NCBI GenBank assembly: GCA_021775795.1
Contig: JAJFHB010000275.1
Span: forward strand, 1 to 17,968
Length of the DNA: 17,968 bases
Direction of reading: 5' to 3'
DNA from: Hyphomicrobiales bacterium
GTDB lineage: Bacteria; Pseudomonadota; Alphaproteobacteria; Rhizobiales; JAJFHB01
Shown: piece after piece, positions 1 to 7,594 of the stretch
Layout of the letters: each line of letters starts with the position of its first letter
Numbering within the stretch: position 1 is the stretch's first letter
Made by a program: the position numbers and the translations under genes
The notes under the pieces: model-generated
What the model was told of the DNA's origin: nothing
Database searches by the model: none
What the model saw: only the letters and a program-made list of their open reading frames with translations

Positions 1-24
1 AGCCAGGATCAAACTCTCAAGTTT
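1..24 (-). rRNA. rrs: 16S ribosomal RNA, 5' end only (partial)
   Basis: Read on the minus strand, positions 17 to 1 give the conserved start of bacterial 16S rRNA (AGAGTTTGATCCTGGCT, the classic 27F primer site). The seven bases before it, AAACTTG, line up with AAATTGA at the mature E. coli 5' end, so the mature 5' end is placed at about position 24. The gene runs off the left edge of the window; only its first two dozen bases are present. Its leader and promoter lie at about 25-440. Confidence 0.95.
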
Positions 25-101
25 GAACCTTAATGCTTACCTGATCAATGTCCTTACGAACGCTTGACCAGATTGATCGCTAAATCGTTTTGACGAGATT
101 C

Positions 102-139
102 CGCTCAACATCTGAAAGCAAGCTTCCTGATGTTTAGCG
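102..139 (-). other. Leader hairpin upstream of 16S
   Basis: CGCTCAACATC (102-112) is the reverse complement of GATGTTTAGCG (129-139) with one mismatch. The inner stem GAAAGC/GCTTCC continues the pairing, including a G-U pair in the RNA, to a tiny loop near 120-121. In the minus-strand transcript this is a stem of about 16 pairs located 80-115 nt before 16S. It is probably a local structure of the pre-16S leader; the RNase III processing stem proper would need the 3' flank of 16S, which is outside the window. Confidence 0.5.
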
Positions 140-186
140 AAGTTTATAAAGAGTCGTCGAAACGTAGGACCATCAGCGTTAGGTAT

Positions 187-207
187 GTTCATTCAACTTG
201 AATGAAC
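187..207 (-). repeat. Perfect inverted repeat in the rRNA leader
   Basis: GTTCATTCAA (187-196) and its exact reverse complement TTGAATGAAC (198-207) are separated by one base. In the minus-strand transcript it can form a stem-loop between boxA and the 16S gene. It may be part of antitermination or pre-rRNA folding, or a protein operator; the sequence does not decide. Confidence 0.55.
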
Positions 208-250
208 TCGCTAGGACGCTGCCGCCCACGTTTCTCTTTCTTTCATCCAC

Positions 251-263
251 AATGTCAAAGAGC
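251..263 (-). promoter_or_regulatory. boxA antitermination element of the rRNA leader
   Basis: On the minus strand the sequence GCTCTTTGACATT matches the rrn boxA pattern (E. coli TGCTCTTTAACAAT). In the transcript this element recruits NusB-NusE(S10), so that RNA polymerase reads through the untranslated rRNA operon despite Rho. It lies about 230 nt upstream of the 16S 5' end and about 150 nt downstream of the promoter, which is the expected position. The sequence match is direct; the function is inferred from the family. Confidence 0.75.
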
Positions 264-361
264 GCGCTGCAAACCCGAGGGCCGAAAAAGTGCCGAAGAC
301 ATTTGCCTCCGTCACCGGTGCGGTCCAATGCAAAAAGCAGTTGGCTTTACAAGCGAAACCA

Positions 362-399
362 CAGGGATGCGGTGCACAACGTGTGCTGCCTCGTCCCTG
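362..399 (-). other. Hairpin at the very 5' end of the rRNA leader
   Basis: The outer arms CAGGGA (362-367) and TCCCTG (394-399) enclose GG/CC pairs and an inner stem GCACA (374-378) / TGTGC (382-386) around a three-base loop. In the minus-strand transcript this would be the first structure formed, only a few bases after the predicted start at about 404. It lies about 100 nt upstream of boxA, roughly where a boxB stem-loop sits in other rrn leaders. The boxB role is an inference from position only. Confidence 0.5.
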
Positions 400-411
400 A
401 GGAGATGCGGG

Positions 412-440
412 TTATAGTTGCCAATGCATGATGGTGTCAA
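412..440 (-). promoter_or_regulatory. rrn operon promoter
   Basis: On the minus strand a perfect -35 hexamer TTGACA (440-435, preceded by C as in many alphaproteobacterial promoters) is followed after 17 bp by CTATAA (417-412), or after 18 bp by TATAAC (416-411). Upstream of the -35, positions 449-480 are very A/T-rich (runs of T on the minus strand), as expected of an UP element that binds the RNA polymerase alpha subunits. Transcription would start near 404, giving a leader of about 380 nt before 16S. This is the only strong promoter I can see for the rRNA operon in the window. Confidence 0.8.
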
Positions 441-914
441 GCGACGATCTCAAAAAAAATCATCTTTTTGCAGAAAAACCGAATCATCCGCTCCTGGACA
501 TCCCATGACCGCAATGAAGCCCTGCTGTTTCTATATGTTCGCGGATCATATTATCTCCCCATTTGTCTGCCAATCCGTCTCATGGCTCTAAGGTGGGGCT
601 GCCGTAATATGAATGCCGTTCCCACATAACATGCTTAACCATCGTTAAAGACTTCAATTGTTATGCTGAACAAGAGCTTAACCCGGTTTTGAGCGGTAGG
701 GCTTCAACAAGGGCCGGAGTTCAATGCGGCGAGAATGAGGCAGTCAACGACTAACTCCTTGTTTCGAGCGCGTTTTCACCGCTGAGCCGGCTGGATTTGA
801 GTTGACTTGATTGTAGGGCCGGTGCATCGTGGCGCGGTCTGTTCAGGGGAGGTTGGCGCGCACGCTTGCATTTGACCGGGCGGTGTGGCTTAAACCTTTG
901 TGTAAAGTCGAGAA
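441..914. other. Non-coding gap between rrn promoter and M23 gene
   Basis: About 470 bp without a credible gene. The left part (449-480) is the A/T-rich upstream part of the rrn promoter. At 635-648 there is a CtrA-like TTAA box pair, with another TTAACC at 678-683. The region must also contain the promoter of the M23 peptidase gene, but I cannot point to a convincing -35/-10 pair. Short reading frames here have no ribosome binding site and no recognisable product. Confidence 0.5.
635..648 (+). promoter_or_regulatory. Possible CtrA-binding site
   Basis: TTAACCAT (635-642) matches the half-site motif reported for the alphaproteobacterial cell-cycle regulator CtrA. A second TTAA follows at 645-648, giving TTAA-N6-TTAA; the canonical full site is TTAA-N7-TTAA, so the spacing is one base short. 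Another TTAACC lies at 678-683. The site is about 285 bp upstream of a cell-wall endopeptidase gene, a class of gene often under CtrA control. This is suggestive only. Confidence 0.3.
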
Positions 915-932
915 TTGAGGGGACGGGCAGTT

Positions 933-2654
933 TTGTTTTCAAGTAAGTGGAAATCGCACGGCGATGACGAATCCGATCTGGATTCGGCCCCTCACGCCAT
1001 CGATATCGCGTATCTGGATACGGATCATCACGATCCGTTTCAGGATGAGCAGCCGCACAAAAGTCGTTGGCTGTTAACTACATGCGTGGCTGGTGTTGCC
1101 GGTGGCCTGGTAATCGGCGGCGCACTTCTTGGCACCTTCGGTCTTGATCGCACGTTTGGTGGCTTCACCCCGTCTTCAGGGGATTGGGCACAAACTGAAT
1201 CTGACGACAAGGGCGACCGTATTTACAGCACATTTGAAGGCTCCAGCGTCGTCAGTCGGCGTGATGTGGCTGACATCTTTGCCGAACGCCCCTACATGCG
1301 TATTTCCGTTGCTTTCGACCGCGCCGAAGTTTCCGGCGAGCCGTCGGCCAGTTCAACGCTTCTCTCCGCCACGGGCCTCATAGGCTCTCTTGCACCGGAT
1401 TATCCGGATTCGGATCAGCCCTTGTATCTGCGGCCGGACGTGCTTGACGGCACCAGTGACGAGAACATCGCGACCATCAATAAGTCGTTCATCAGTGCCG
1501 ATGCTCTTCCCTATGAGGAAACACTTGTTCTTAGCGAAGGACAGACCCTCATGGACGTGCTGCTCGGCAAGGGCACCGCGAAAGAACGGGCCACCAAGCT
1601 TGTCCGCGCAATAGATGCCATCTATCCGACCGACCAGCTGCCTGTTGGTATGGAAGTCTCGCTGACGGTTCAGCTGAGCAAGGATCTTGAAGGCAACGAC
1701 ATTGTCGAGCCCATCCGCCTCTCGTTCGTTCCCGAAGAGAGCAAGGAGATCCTCGTTGAAATGAACGAGGACGGCCAGTATCTCAGCCGCGCCATAGACA
1801 TGGAGTCCGAACAGATCCGGGTTGCCCGTCACCGCTCGGGGGCTCGCATTCGCCGCAGCCTCTATTCCGCGGCAATCGACCAGGGTGTTCCGGAATCCAT
1901 CATCGTCGAGATGATGCGTATTCACGGATACGATGTGGACTTCCAGCGCGAAATCCGTCCCGGAGACTCGTTTGAAGTGTTCTACGGCGCACCGGATCTC
2001 GACAGCGACGAAGCCGAAGGCCGCGATGTCGTGCTCTACAGCGCCCTGACGTTGAGCGAGACGGAGCACGGTTACTTCCGTTTCACTACGCCCGACGATG
2101 GCATAACCGATTATTTTGACATCAACGGCCGCAGCGCCACCAAGTTTCTTATGCGCACACCGATCAATGGCGCGCGCGTATCCTCAGGTTACGGCATGCG
2201 TCGGCATCCGATCCTTGGATACAACAAGATGCACACCGGGATGGACTTCGCCGCCACCTACGGCACACCCATCAAGGCCGCCGGTGATGGTATTATCGAA
2301 GTCATCGGCCGGGTTGGCGCCTACGGAAAATACATTCGTATCCGTCACTCCAATGGTTACCAAACGGCCTATGCACACATGAGCCGGTTCGCCTCCGGTC
2401 TTGAAGATGGAAGCCGCATCCGGCAGGGCCAGGTCATCGGCTACGTCGGCTCCACGGGCCGCTCCACTGGCGCTCACCTGCACTACGAAGTACTCGTGAA
2501 CGGCGACCATGTTGACCCGCAGGCTCTCGATATGCCGACGGGCCGACAGTTAGACGGCGACATTCTCGTTCAATTCACTGAGGAACGGGATCGCATTCTG
2601 ACACTGCTCGCGCAGGCACCCTCACCGACCCAGGTCGCCCAAGCCGACCAGTAG
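933..2654 (+). CDS. Membrane-anchored M23 family metalloendopeptidase
   Basis: This is a probable peptidoglycan DD-endopeptidase that cuts cross-links in the periplasm during growth or division. Using the 573-residue form: residues 1-45 are acidic and cytoplasmic, 46-69 form one transmembrane anchor, about 195-225 resemble a LysM/OapA-like module, about 310-352 resemble the Csd3 N2 linker domain, and about 405-532 are the M23 (LytM) fold. All zinc and catalytic residues are present: H434 and D438 in HTGMD, H482 in YAHMS, and H515/H517 in HLHYE. The enzyme should therefore be active, unlike degenerate EnvC/NlpD activators. The start is chosen at TTG 933 because GAGGGGA (917-923) lies 9 bases before it; an alternative TTG at 915 has no ribosome binding site and would add six residues. 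The gene is divergent from the rRNA operon and 118 bp upstream of the cyclase gene. The exact substrate bond and partner proteins cannot be read from sequence. Confidence 0.9.
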   Translation: MFSSKWKSHGDDESDLDSAPHAIDIAYLDTDHHDPFQDEQPHKSRWLLTTCVAGVAGGLVIGGALLGTFGLDRTFGGFTPSSGDWAQTESDDKGDRIYSTFEGSSVVSRRDVADIFAERPYMRISVAFDRAEVSGEPSASSTLLSATGLIGSLAPDYPDSDQPLYLRPDVLDGTSDENIATINKSFISADALPYEETLVLSEGQTLMDVLLGKGTAKERATKLVRAIDAIYPTDQLPVGMEVSLTVQLSKDLEGNDIVEPIRLSFVPEESKEILVEMNEDGQYLSRAIDMESEQIRVARHRSGARIRRSLYSAAIDQGVPESIIVEMMRIHGYDVDFQREIRPGDSFEVFYGAPDLDSDEAEGRDVVLYSALTLSETEHGYFRFTTPDDGITDYFDINGRSATKFLMRTPINGARVSSGYGMRRHPILGYNKMHTGMDFAATYGTPIKAAGDGIIEVIGRVGAYGKYIRIRHSNGYQTAYAHMSRFASGLEDGSRIRQGQVIGYVGSTGRSTGAHLHYEVLVNGDHVDPQALDMPTGRQLDGDILVQFTEERDRILTLLAQAPSPTQVAQADQ

Positions 2655-2772
2655 GTTCTTTGCAGCCTGCGTAATCAAGTACCGTTCCAGTGTATTGCGT
2701 AAGCGATGGAGCTGTGATCGTACGCGGGCTCGTCATCGCCACCCTGGTGAATTGGGACTGGAGTAGGATTGC

Positions 2773-4605
2773 GTGGACAATCAACTGACACTCAACGTTG
2801 AAAAGCGGCAGAGCATGCGGATTACCGTGGTGCTCATTTTGGCAATCGGAGCCCTGGTCTTTACCTCAGGGGCACTGGTGCTCATCCTTGCCGGCAGAAC
2901 CGCTGTGAAAAACACGGTCGAGCTCCTTCACGACACTGCAGAGATCACCATTGAGGCTCTTGAAAAGGATATCGAAACCCACATCCGGCCGGTTGAGAGC
3001 ATCATCAATCGTTTTGTTCGGATGACGGCAGACGGAGACGTTGACCCGCGCAACACTGACGAGTTTCTTCGCGCCCTCAAGGGTTCTCTGGCCGCGGCCC
3101 CGCAAGTCTCCGGCGCGGTGTTTTGGGATCTCAACGGCCGTGAGCATGGCCTGTTTCAGAGCCCCGATGGAGCCTTTCAGGTCGTCTCGTCAGACAACTC
3201 TGGCCTTGCCGAAATGCAGGAACTCCTGTCTTCCGACCTCACCACATATCAGACAAGGTGGCGTCCTCCCGCACATGAGGAAGGCCGCACCTACGTCTAT
3301 GTTTCTGCTGCCTTGTTCGCCAATGATGAGCCGCTCGGCATTCTTGCAGCCGGCGTCTCGCTGGCTGAGTTGTCCCAGTTTGTCAAAAAGACCGGCCACG
3401 AGTTCGATATGACCGCGTTCATTCTCTATGGCGAGGATCAGGTTCTCGCCCATCCCGACTTTGAAGACGGTCTGCCGACAAGTGTTGATGACGATACACC
3501 TCTCGTACAACTGTCGGATCTGGATGACGACGTCCTGCGTCAGTTCCATTCATCTCCACCGCTGGAACGGGCCCTGGAGCAGGGCTTGATTCTCCGGGAA
3601 ATTGAAACCGACGACCACGTTAATCTTGTGCTCTCGCGTCAAAGCTGGGCGTTCGGCGAAACGGTTTGGCATATCGGTGTCTATGCCCCGGCAAACACAC
3701 TTGATGGGCAACTGGTACGGCTTTTGACAACTGTCATCGCGGCCATTGCTGTCGTTGCCCTGTCGATGCTCGCCGCCGTCTTTCTTGCCCGCTATATTTC
3801 CCGGCCGATTCGCAAACTTGCCGCCGCCGCCGAATCCATCGGCCGCCTTGAGCTGAGCAACATTGATCGCCTGTCCCGTTCCCGCATCAAGGAACTCGAC
3901 GATCAGGCCGTGGCCTTCAATCGCATGCTCGAAAGTCTGAAATGGTTTGGCACCTATGTGCCAAAGCGCCTTGTCGACCGGCTCATTTCAGGAAACGTTG
4001 ATCAGTCCCTTGCTTCCCGCGAAGAGGAACTGACGGTGATGTTCACCGATATCATCGGTTTCACGGCCATGTCGGAAAACATGGCGCCTGCCGATGTGGG
4101 GCGATTGTTGAACCATCACTTTGAAACACTCAGCAACTGCATCGAAGCCGAAGGCGGTACACTCGACAAATATATCGGCGATGCGGTGATGGCGTTTTGG
4201 GGTGCTCCGGAACATCAGGAAGATCACGCCATGCGCGCCTGCCGAGCCGCACTGCGCATGGCTCAGGCACTTGAAGCCCCCCCAGCCGACGATCTCGACC
4301 TGCCGCACGTACGGCTCAAGGTCGCGATTCATACCGGACCGCTTCTGGTCGGTAACATTGGTGCGGCCGCACGCATGAACTATACGGTTATCGGCGATAC
4401 GGTAAACACCTGCAGCCGCATTGAATCCCTCTGCAGCCAGTTCGATGATGGCAGTGCCGCCATCGTTCTGGTCAGCAATGATACACTTGCGCGTACGGGA
4501 GATGACGCTTTCTCCACAGAACCAGCCGGCAGTTTTGAAGTGAAAGGAAGGCGCGAAAAGATCTCCGTTTCGCGCCTTCTGGGATCACAGGTATCTGATA
4601 CCTAA
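2773..4605 (+). CDS. Cache-HAMP class III adenylate cyclase
   Basis: A 610-residue membrane sensor that makes cAMP from ATP. The order is: transmembrane helix 17-40, a periplasmic sensory region 41-315 resembling a Cache domain, transmembrane helix 316-338, a HAMP linker about 339-391, and a class III cyclase catalytic domain about 416-600. Catalytic residues are complete: metal-binding D426 (in FTDIIGF) and D470 (in KYIGDAV), the transition-state pair N545 and R549 (in VNTCSR), and K466 with D542, the Lys/Asp pair that selects adenine over guanine. An active homodimeric adenylate cyclase is therefore expected. The start is GTG 2773, with GGAG and AGGA upstream at about 2759-2768. The gene lies downstream of the peptidase on the same strand and ends only 6 bp from the convergent clpB stop. 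The ligand is unknown. Families like this are common in rhizobia, usually in many copies per genome. Confidence 0.92.
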   Translation: MDNQLTLNVEKRQSMRITVVLILAIGALVFTSGALVLILAGRTAVKNTVELLHDTAEITIEALEKDIETHIRPVESIINRFVRMTADGDVDPRNTDEFLRALKGSLAAAPQVSGAVFWDLNGREHGLFQSPDGAFQVVSSDNSGLAEMQELLSSDLTTYQTRWRPPAHEEGRTYVYVSAALFANDEPLGILAAGVSLAELSQFVKKTGHEFDMTAFILYGEDQVLAHPDFEDGLPTSVDDDTPLVQLSDLDDDVLRQFHSSPPLERALEQGLILREIETDDHVNLVLSRQSWAFGETVWHIGVYAPANTLDGQLVRLLTTVIAAIAVVALSMLAAVFLARYISRPIRKLAAAAESIGRLELSNIDRLSRSRIKELDDQAVAFNRMLESLKWFGTYVPKRLVDRLISGNVDQSLASREEELTVMFTDIIGFTAMSENMAPADVGRLLNHHFETLSNCIEAEGGTLDKYIGDAVMAFWGAPEHQEDHAMRACRAALRMAQALEAPPADDLDLPHVRLKVAIHTGPLLVGNIGAAARMNYTVIGDTVNTCSRIESLCSQFDDGSAAIVLVSNDTLARTGDDAFSTEPAGSFEVKGRREKISVSRLLGSQVSDT

Positions 4606-4611
4606 GTCCAC

Positions 4612-7212
4612 TTACGCGGCGGCTTCGATGACCTGGCCGTTGAGCAAGAGCCCACCCTCTCCGACACTGACGCTGACCTCATCTCCATCGCTTACATCAC
4701 CTGCAAGGATCAGGTCGGCAAGCGGGTCCTGCAGATACTTCTGGATCACCCGCTTCAATGGGCGGGCGCCGTATGCCGGATCATACCCCTTGTCGCCAAG
4801 CCAGTTGCGGGCCTCCGGGGAGAGCTGAATGACCATATGCCGATCATCCAGCAACGCCTGCAGGTGTGCGACTTGCATGTCGACAATGACACTGATCTCG
4901 CTGCGGCGAAGGCGCTGGAACAGGAGTATCTCGTCGAGCCTGTTAAGAAACTCAGGCCGAAAACTCGCCCGAACCATTTCCATCACCGGTTCACGAACCG
5001 CATCAACATTTTCGTCTTCACCCTGATTGACCAGTATTTCAGCGCCGATGTTGGAAGTCAGGATAATCACCGTATTCCGGAAATCCACCACGTGGCCCTG
5101 GCCATCAGTCAAGCGTCCATCATCCAGCACCTGAAGCAGAATGTTGAAGACATCTGGGTGCGCCTTTTCAACTTCATCAAAGAGCACAACCTGGTAGGGC
5201 CGACGCCGGACGGCTTCCGTTAAAGCCCCGCCTTCTTCATATCCGACATATCCCGGCGGTGCGCCAATGAGACGGGATACAGAGTGCTTCTCCATATACT
5301 CCGACATGTCGAGGCGAATGATCGCCGGGTCATCATCAAACAGAAAGCCGGCAAGTGCCTTGGTCAGTTCCGTCTTGCCAACACCGGTTGGGCCCAGGAA
5401 CAGAAATGAACCGATCGGCCGCGTCGGATCCTGCAATCCGGCGCGGGCGCGCCGCACAGCTGCAGACACCGCTGTGAGTGCAGCATCCTGTCCAACCACC
5501 CGCTTGCTTAAGGCGAGTTCCATGTTCAGAAGCTTTTCCCGCTCACCTTGCAACATGCGGTCAACAGGAATGCCCGTCCACCGCGAGACAATCTGCGCAA
5601 TATGATCGTCCGATACGGTTTCCTCGACAACGCCTCTGCCGCTTGTTTCCTCATCCTCCATCTCGCGGAGTGATGTTTCCAGCCGCGGTATTGTGGCATA
5701 GGTAAGTTCACTGGCACGCTCAAGCTCACCCTCGCGCTGCGCTTGTTCAAGTTCGTTTCGGGCAGCATCAAGTGCTTCCTTGACCCTCTGGGCAGACGAA
5801 AGCCTCTCTTTTTCTGCAGACCACTCGGCTGTCAGGGCATCGGCCTTTTCTTCTATGCCAGCCAGATCCTGCTCAAGCTTCTCAAGCCGTTCTGCCGAGG
5901 CCGTATCGGTTTCCTTGCGCAGGGCCTCACGTTCAATTTTCAGCTGAATGATGCGCCGGTCGAGCTCGTCAAGTTCCTCCGGCTTACTGTCCACCTGCAT
6001 GCGCAGACGGCTCGCAGCTTCATCCATCAGATCAATTGCCTTGTCGGGAAGGAACCGATCGGAGATGTAGCGGTTGGAAAGATTTGCAGCCGCTACAAGC
6101 GCACTGTCAGAAATGCGGACGCCGTGGTGAAGTTCATACTTCTCCTTTAGGCCACGGAGAATGGATACGGTGTCCTCGACAGAGGGCTCTGCGACAAACA
6201 CCGGCTGGAATCGCCGTGCAAGTGCTGCGTCTTTTTCGACATTCTTCTTGTACTCATCGAGCGTGGTGGCGCCGACGCAATGCAGTTCGCCTCGTGCGAG
6301 GGCCGGCTTTAACAGGTTCGAGGCATCCATCGCCCCTTCTGCCTTTCCAGCACCCACCAGCGTGTGCATCTCGTCGATAAACAAGATGATGCGTCCGTCC
6401 GCAGCCGTGACTTCAGACAACACGGCTTTTAGGCGTTCTTCAAACTCGCCGCGGTACTTCGCACCGGCAATGAGCGCGCCCATATCAAGCGACAGCAGAC
6501 TTTTGTCGCGGAGGCTTTCGGGCACGTCACCATTGACGATGCGCTGGGCAAGACCTTCGGCGATGGCTGTTTTGCCAACACCTGGATCACCAATCAATAC
6601 CGGATTATTTTTGGTGCGGCGTGAGAGGACCTGAATAGTGCGCCGAATTTCCTCATCCCGGCCAATGACCGGATCAAGTTTGCCATCGCGCGCGACTTCC
6701 GTCAGGTCGCGGGAATATCGTTTCAGCGCATCGTAGGCGCTTTCTGCAGATTCGGAATCTGCTGTACGGCCCTGCCGCATTTCATCAATAGATTTGTTCA
6801 GCCCGGCTGCCGTCACGCCGGCCTTCTTCAACGCCTTTGCGGCATCGCTATCGGCCTCCAGCGCGATAGCCTGGAGAAAGCGCTCGACGGTGACAAAGCG
6901 ATCACTGGCTTTTTTTGAGAGTTGCTCGGCTGATTCGAAAAGGCGTGCTGTCGCAGGTGATAGGTAGAGTTGCCCGCCACCGCCGCCGCTCACCTTCGGT
7001 TGCTGGCTCAGGCTTTCCGCCACTGCACTGCCCACGGCCAGCGGATCCCCGCCTGCTGCCTGGATCAGGCGCGCCGCCAGTCCTTCGTCATCATCGATGA
7101 GGACTTTCAGTATGTGCTCGGGTGTAAATTGTTGATGTCCCTCGCGCAGCGCCAGGGATTGCGCGGACTGGATAAAACCGCGCATGCGTTCTGTGTAAGT
7201 CTGCAAGTCCAT
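4612..7212 (-). CDS. clpB: ATP-dependent disaggregase ClpB
   Basis: ClpB is a hexameric AAA+ chaperone that, with DnaK-DnaJ-GrpE, pulls polypeptides out of aggregates after heat stress in the cytoplasm. The protein is 866 residues, the usual length. It has an N-terminal Clp repeat domain (about 1-150), a first ATPase with Walker A GDPGVGKT (208-215) and Walker B ILFIDE (276-281), the coiled-coil middle domain (about 406-521) that separates ClpB from ClpA/ClpC, and a second ATPase with Walker A GPTGVGKT (607-614) and Walker B VVLFDE (675-680). The start is ATG 7212: GAGGAG (7225-7220) sits 7 bases upstream and the protein then begins [13 protein letters not shown] like its homologues; a longer frame from 7239 lacks these supports. 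A probable RpoH promoter lies at 7357-7384. The gene is the last of the minus-strand series and converges with the cyclase gene. Confidence 0.98.
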   Translation of the reverse strand: MDLQTYTERMRGFIQSAQSLALREGHQQFTPEHILKVLIDDDEGLAARLIQAAGGDPLAVGSAVAESLSQQPKVSGGGGGQLYLSPATARLFESAEQLSKKASDRFVTVERFLQAIALEADSDAAKALKKAGVTAAGLNKSIDEMRQGRTADSESAESAYDALKRYSRDLTEVARDGKLDPVIGRDEEIRRTIQVLSRRTKNNPVLIGDPGVGKTAIAEGLAQRIVNGDVPESLRDKSLLSLDMGALIAGAKYRGEFEERLKAVLSEVTAADGRIILFIDEMHTLVGAGKAEGAMDASNLLKPALARGELHCVGATTLDEYKKNVEKDAALARRFQPVFVAEPSVEDTVSILRGLKEKYELHHGVRISDSALVAAANLSNRYISDRFLPDKAIDLMDEAASRLRMQVDSKPEELDELDRRIIQLKIEREALRKETDTASAERLEKLEQDLAGIEEKADALTAEWSAEKERLSSAQRVKEALDAARNELEQAQREGELERASELTYATIPRLETSLREMEDEETSGRGVVEETVSDDHIAQIVSRWTGIPVDRMLQGEREKLLNMELALSKRVVGQDAALTAVSAAVRRARAGLQDPTRPIGSFLFLGPTGVGKTELTKALAGFLFDDDPAIIRLDMSEYMEKHSVSRLIGAPPGYVGYEEGGALTEAVRRRPYQVVLFDEVEKAHPDVFNILLQVLDDGRLTDGQGHVVDFRNTVIILTSNIGAEILVNQGEDENVDAVREPVMEMVRASFRPEFLNRLDEILLFQRLRRSEISVIVDMQVAHLQALLDDRHMVIQLSPEARNWLGDKGYDPAYGARPLKRVIQKYLQDPLADLILAGDVSDGDEVSVSVGEGGLLLNGQVIEAAA

Positions 7213-7320
7213 AATTGCTCTCCTCTCGGCCCGCGACACACCGCTCGATAAAAGACACGGATGGTCACGCCCACCTTCTGCTTACTGCAAAAGTACGACT
7301 TTTCAGTTCCCAGTCGAACC

Positions 7321-7348
7321 GGCAAAACCCACGAAAAGGCATTTTGCC
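7321..7348 (-). other. Hairpin at the 5' end of the clpB leader
   Basis: GGCAAAA (7321-7327) and TTTTGCC (7342-7348) are exact reverse complements with a 14-base loop. In the minus-strand transcript this stem would start within a few bases of the predicted start site. It could protect the 5' end of the mRNA or be part of a temperature-responsive fold. It does not itself cover the ribosome binding site at 7220-7225, so an RNA thermometer cannot be claimed. Confidence 0.35.
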
Positions 7349-7356
7349 TGCTTCTG

Positions 7357-7384
7357 ATATAGTGTGTTATTTTTACAACACAAG
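7357..7384 (-). promoter_or_regulatory. Probable heat-shock (RpoH) promoter of clpB
   Basis: On the minus strand CTTG (7384-7381) is followed after 18 bp by CTATAT (7362-7357). This fits the alphaproteobacterial RpoH pattern of CTTG, 17-18 bases, then C(C/T)TAT. Transcription would begin near 7350 and leave a 5' untranslated region of about 138 nt before the clpB start. Heat-shock control of clpB by RpoH is well known in this class. No CIRCE (HrcA) repeat is visible. Confidence 0.65.
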
Positions 7385-7594
7385 ATGGTGCGAGGGGGGA
7401 TTTGATATCTCAAGTGCACCACTGCGCCACAGGGGTGTGATTGCTGCCTGCTCAAGGCAAGCCAAGTACCACCGGGCGCACTCTTTCAGGACAAGTCGGA
7501 ATTGAATACACGCGCATTCTCAAATGACAGTGTTTCAGGTCAATTGGGAACAGCACTGGATCAAGTGTAAATTCGCCAGGCGGTCGGGCAGAGC

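Larger units (their letters stand above)
7213..7594. other. Gap between clpB and the DUF4167 gene
   Basis: About 380 bp without a gene. The clpB side contains the ribosome binding site, the leader and the RpoH-type promoter. The remainder (about 7390-7594) shows no obvious Rho-independent terminator for the DUF4167 gene. A short stretch at 7385-7440 looks superficially like tRNA ends on the minus strand but cannot fold as a tRNA. Confidence 0.5.

Noticed and set aside
198..431. Two overlapping plus-strand frames of 71-77 codons antisense to the rRNA leader.
   Set aside because: They run opposite to the rrn leader across boxA, the hairpins and the promoter -10, have no ribosome binding site, and give no recognisable protein.
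1353..2069. Minus-strand frame of 238 codons opposite the M23 gene.
   Set aside because: It is a shadow of the peptidase gene with no ribosome binding site or recognisable domain.
7385..7440. tRNA-like stretch on the minus strand: a D-arm-like GTGGCGCAGTGGTGCAC and an end ATCAAATCC...GCACCA.
   Set aside because: The piece is only about 55 nt, has no anticodon arm, no T-stem partner for the C-run and no acceptor pairing. It may be chance, or at most a decayed tRNA fragment.
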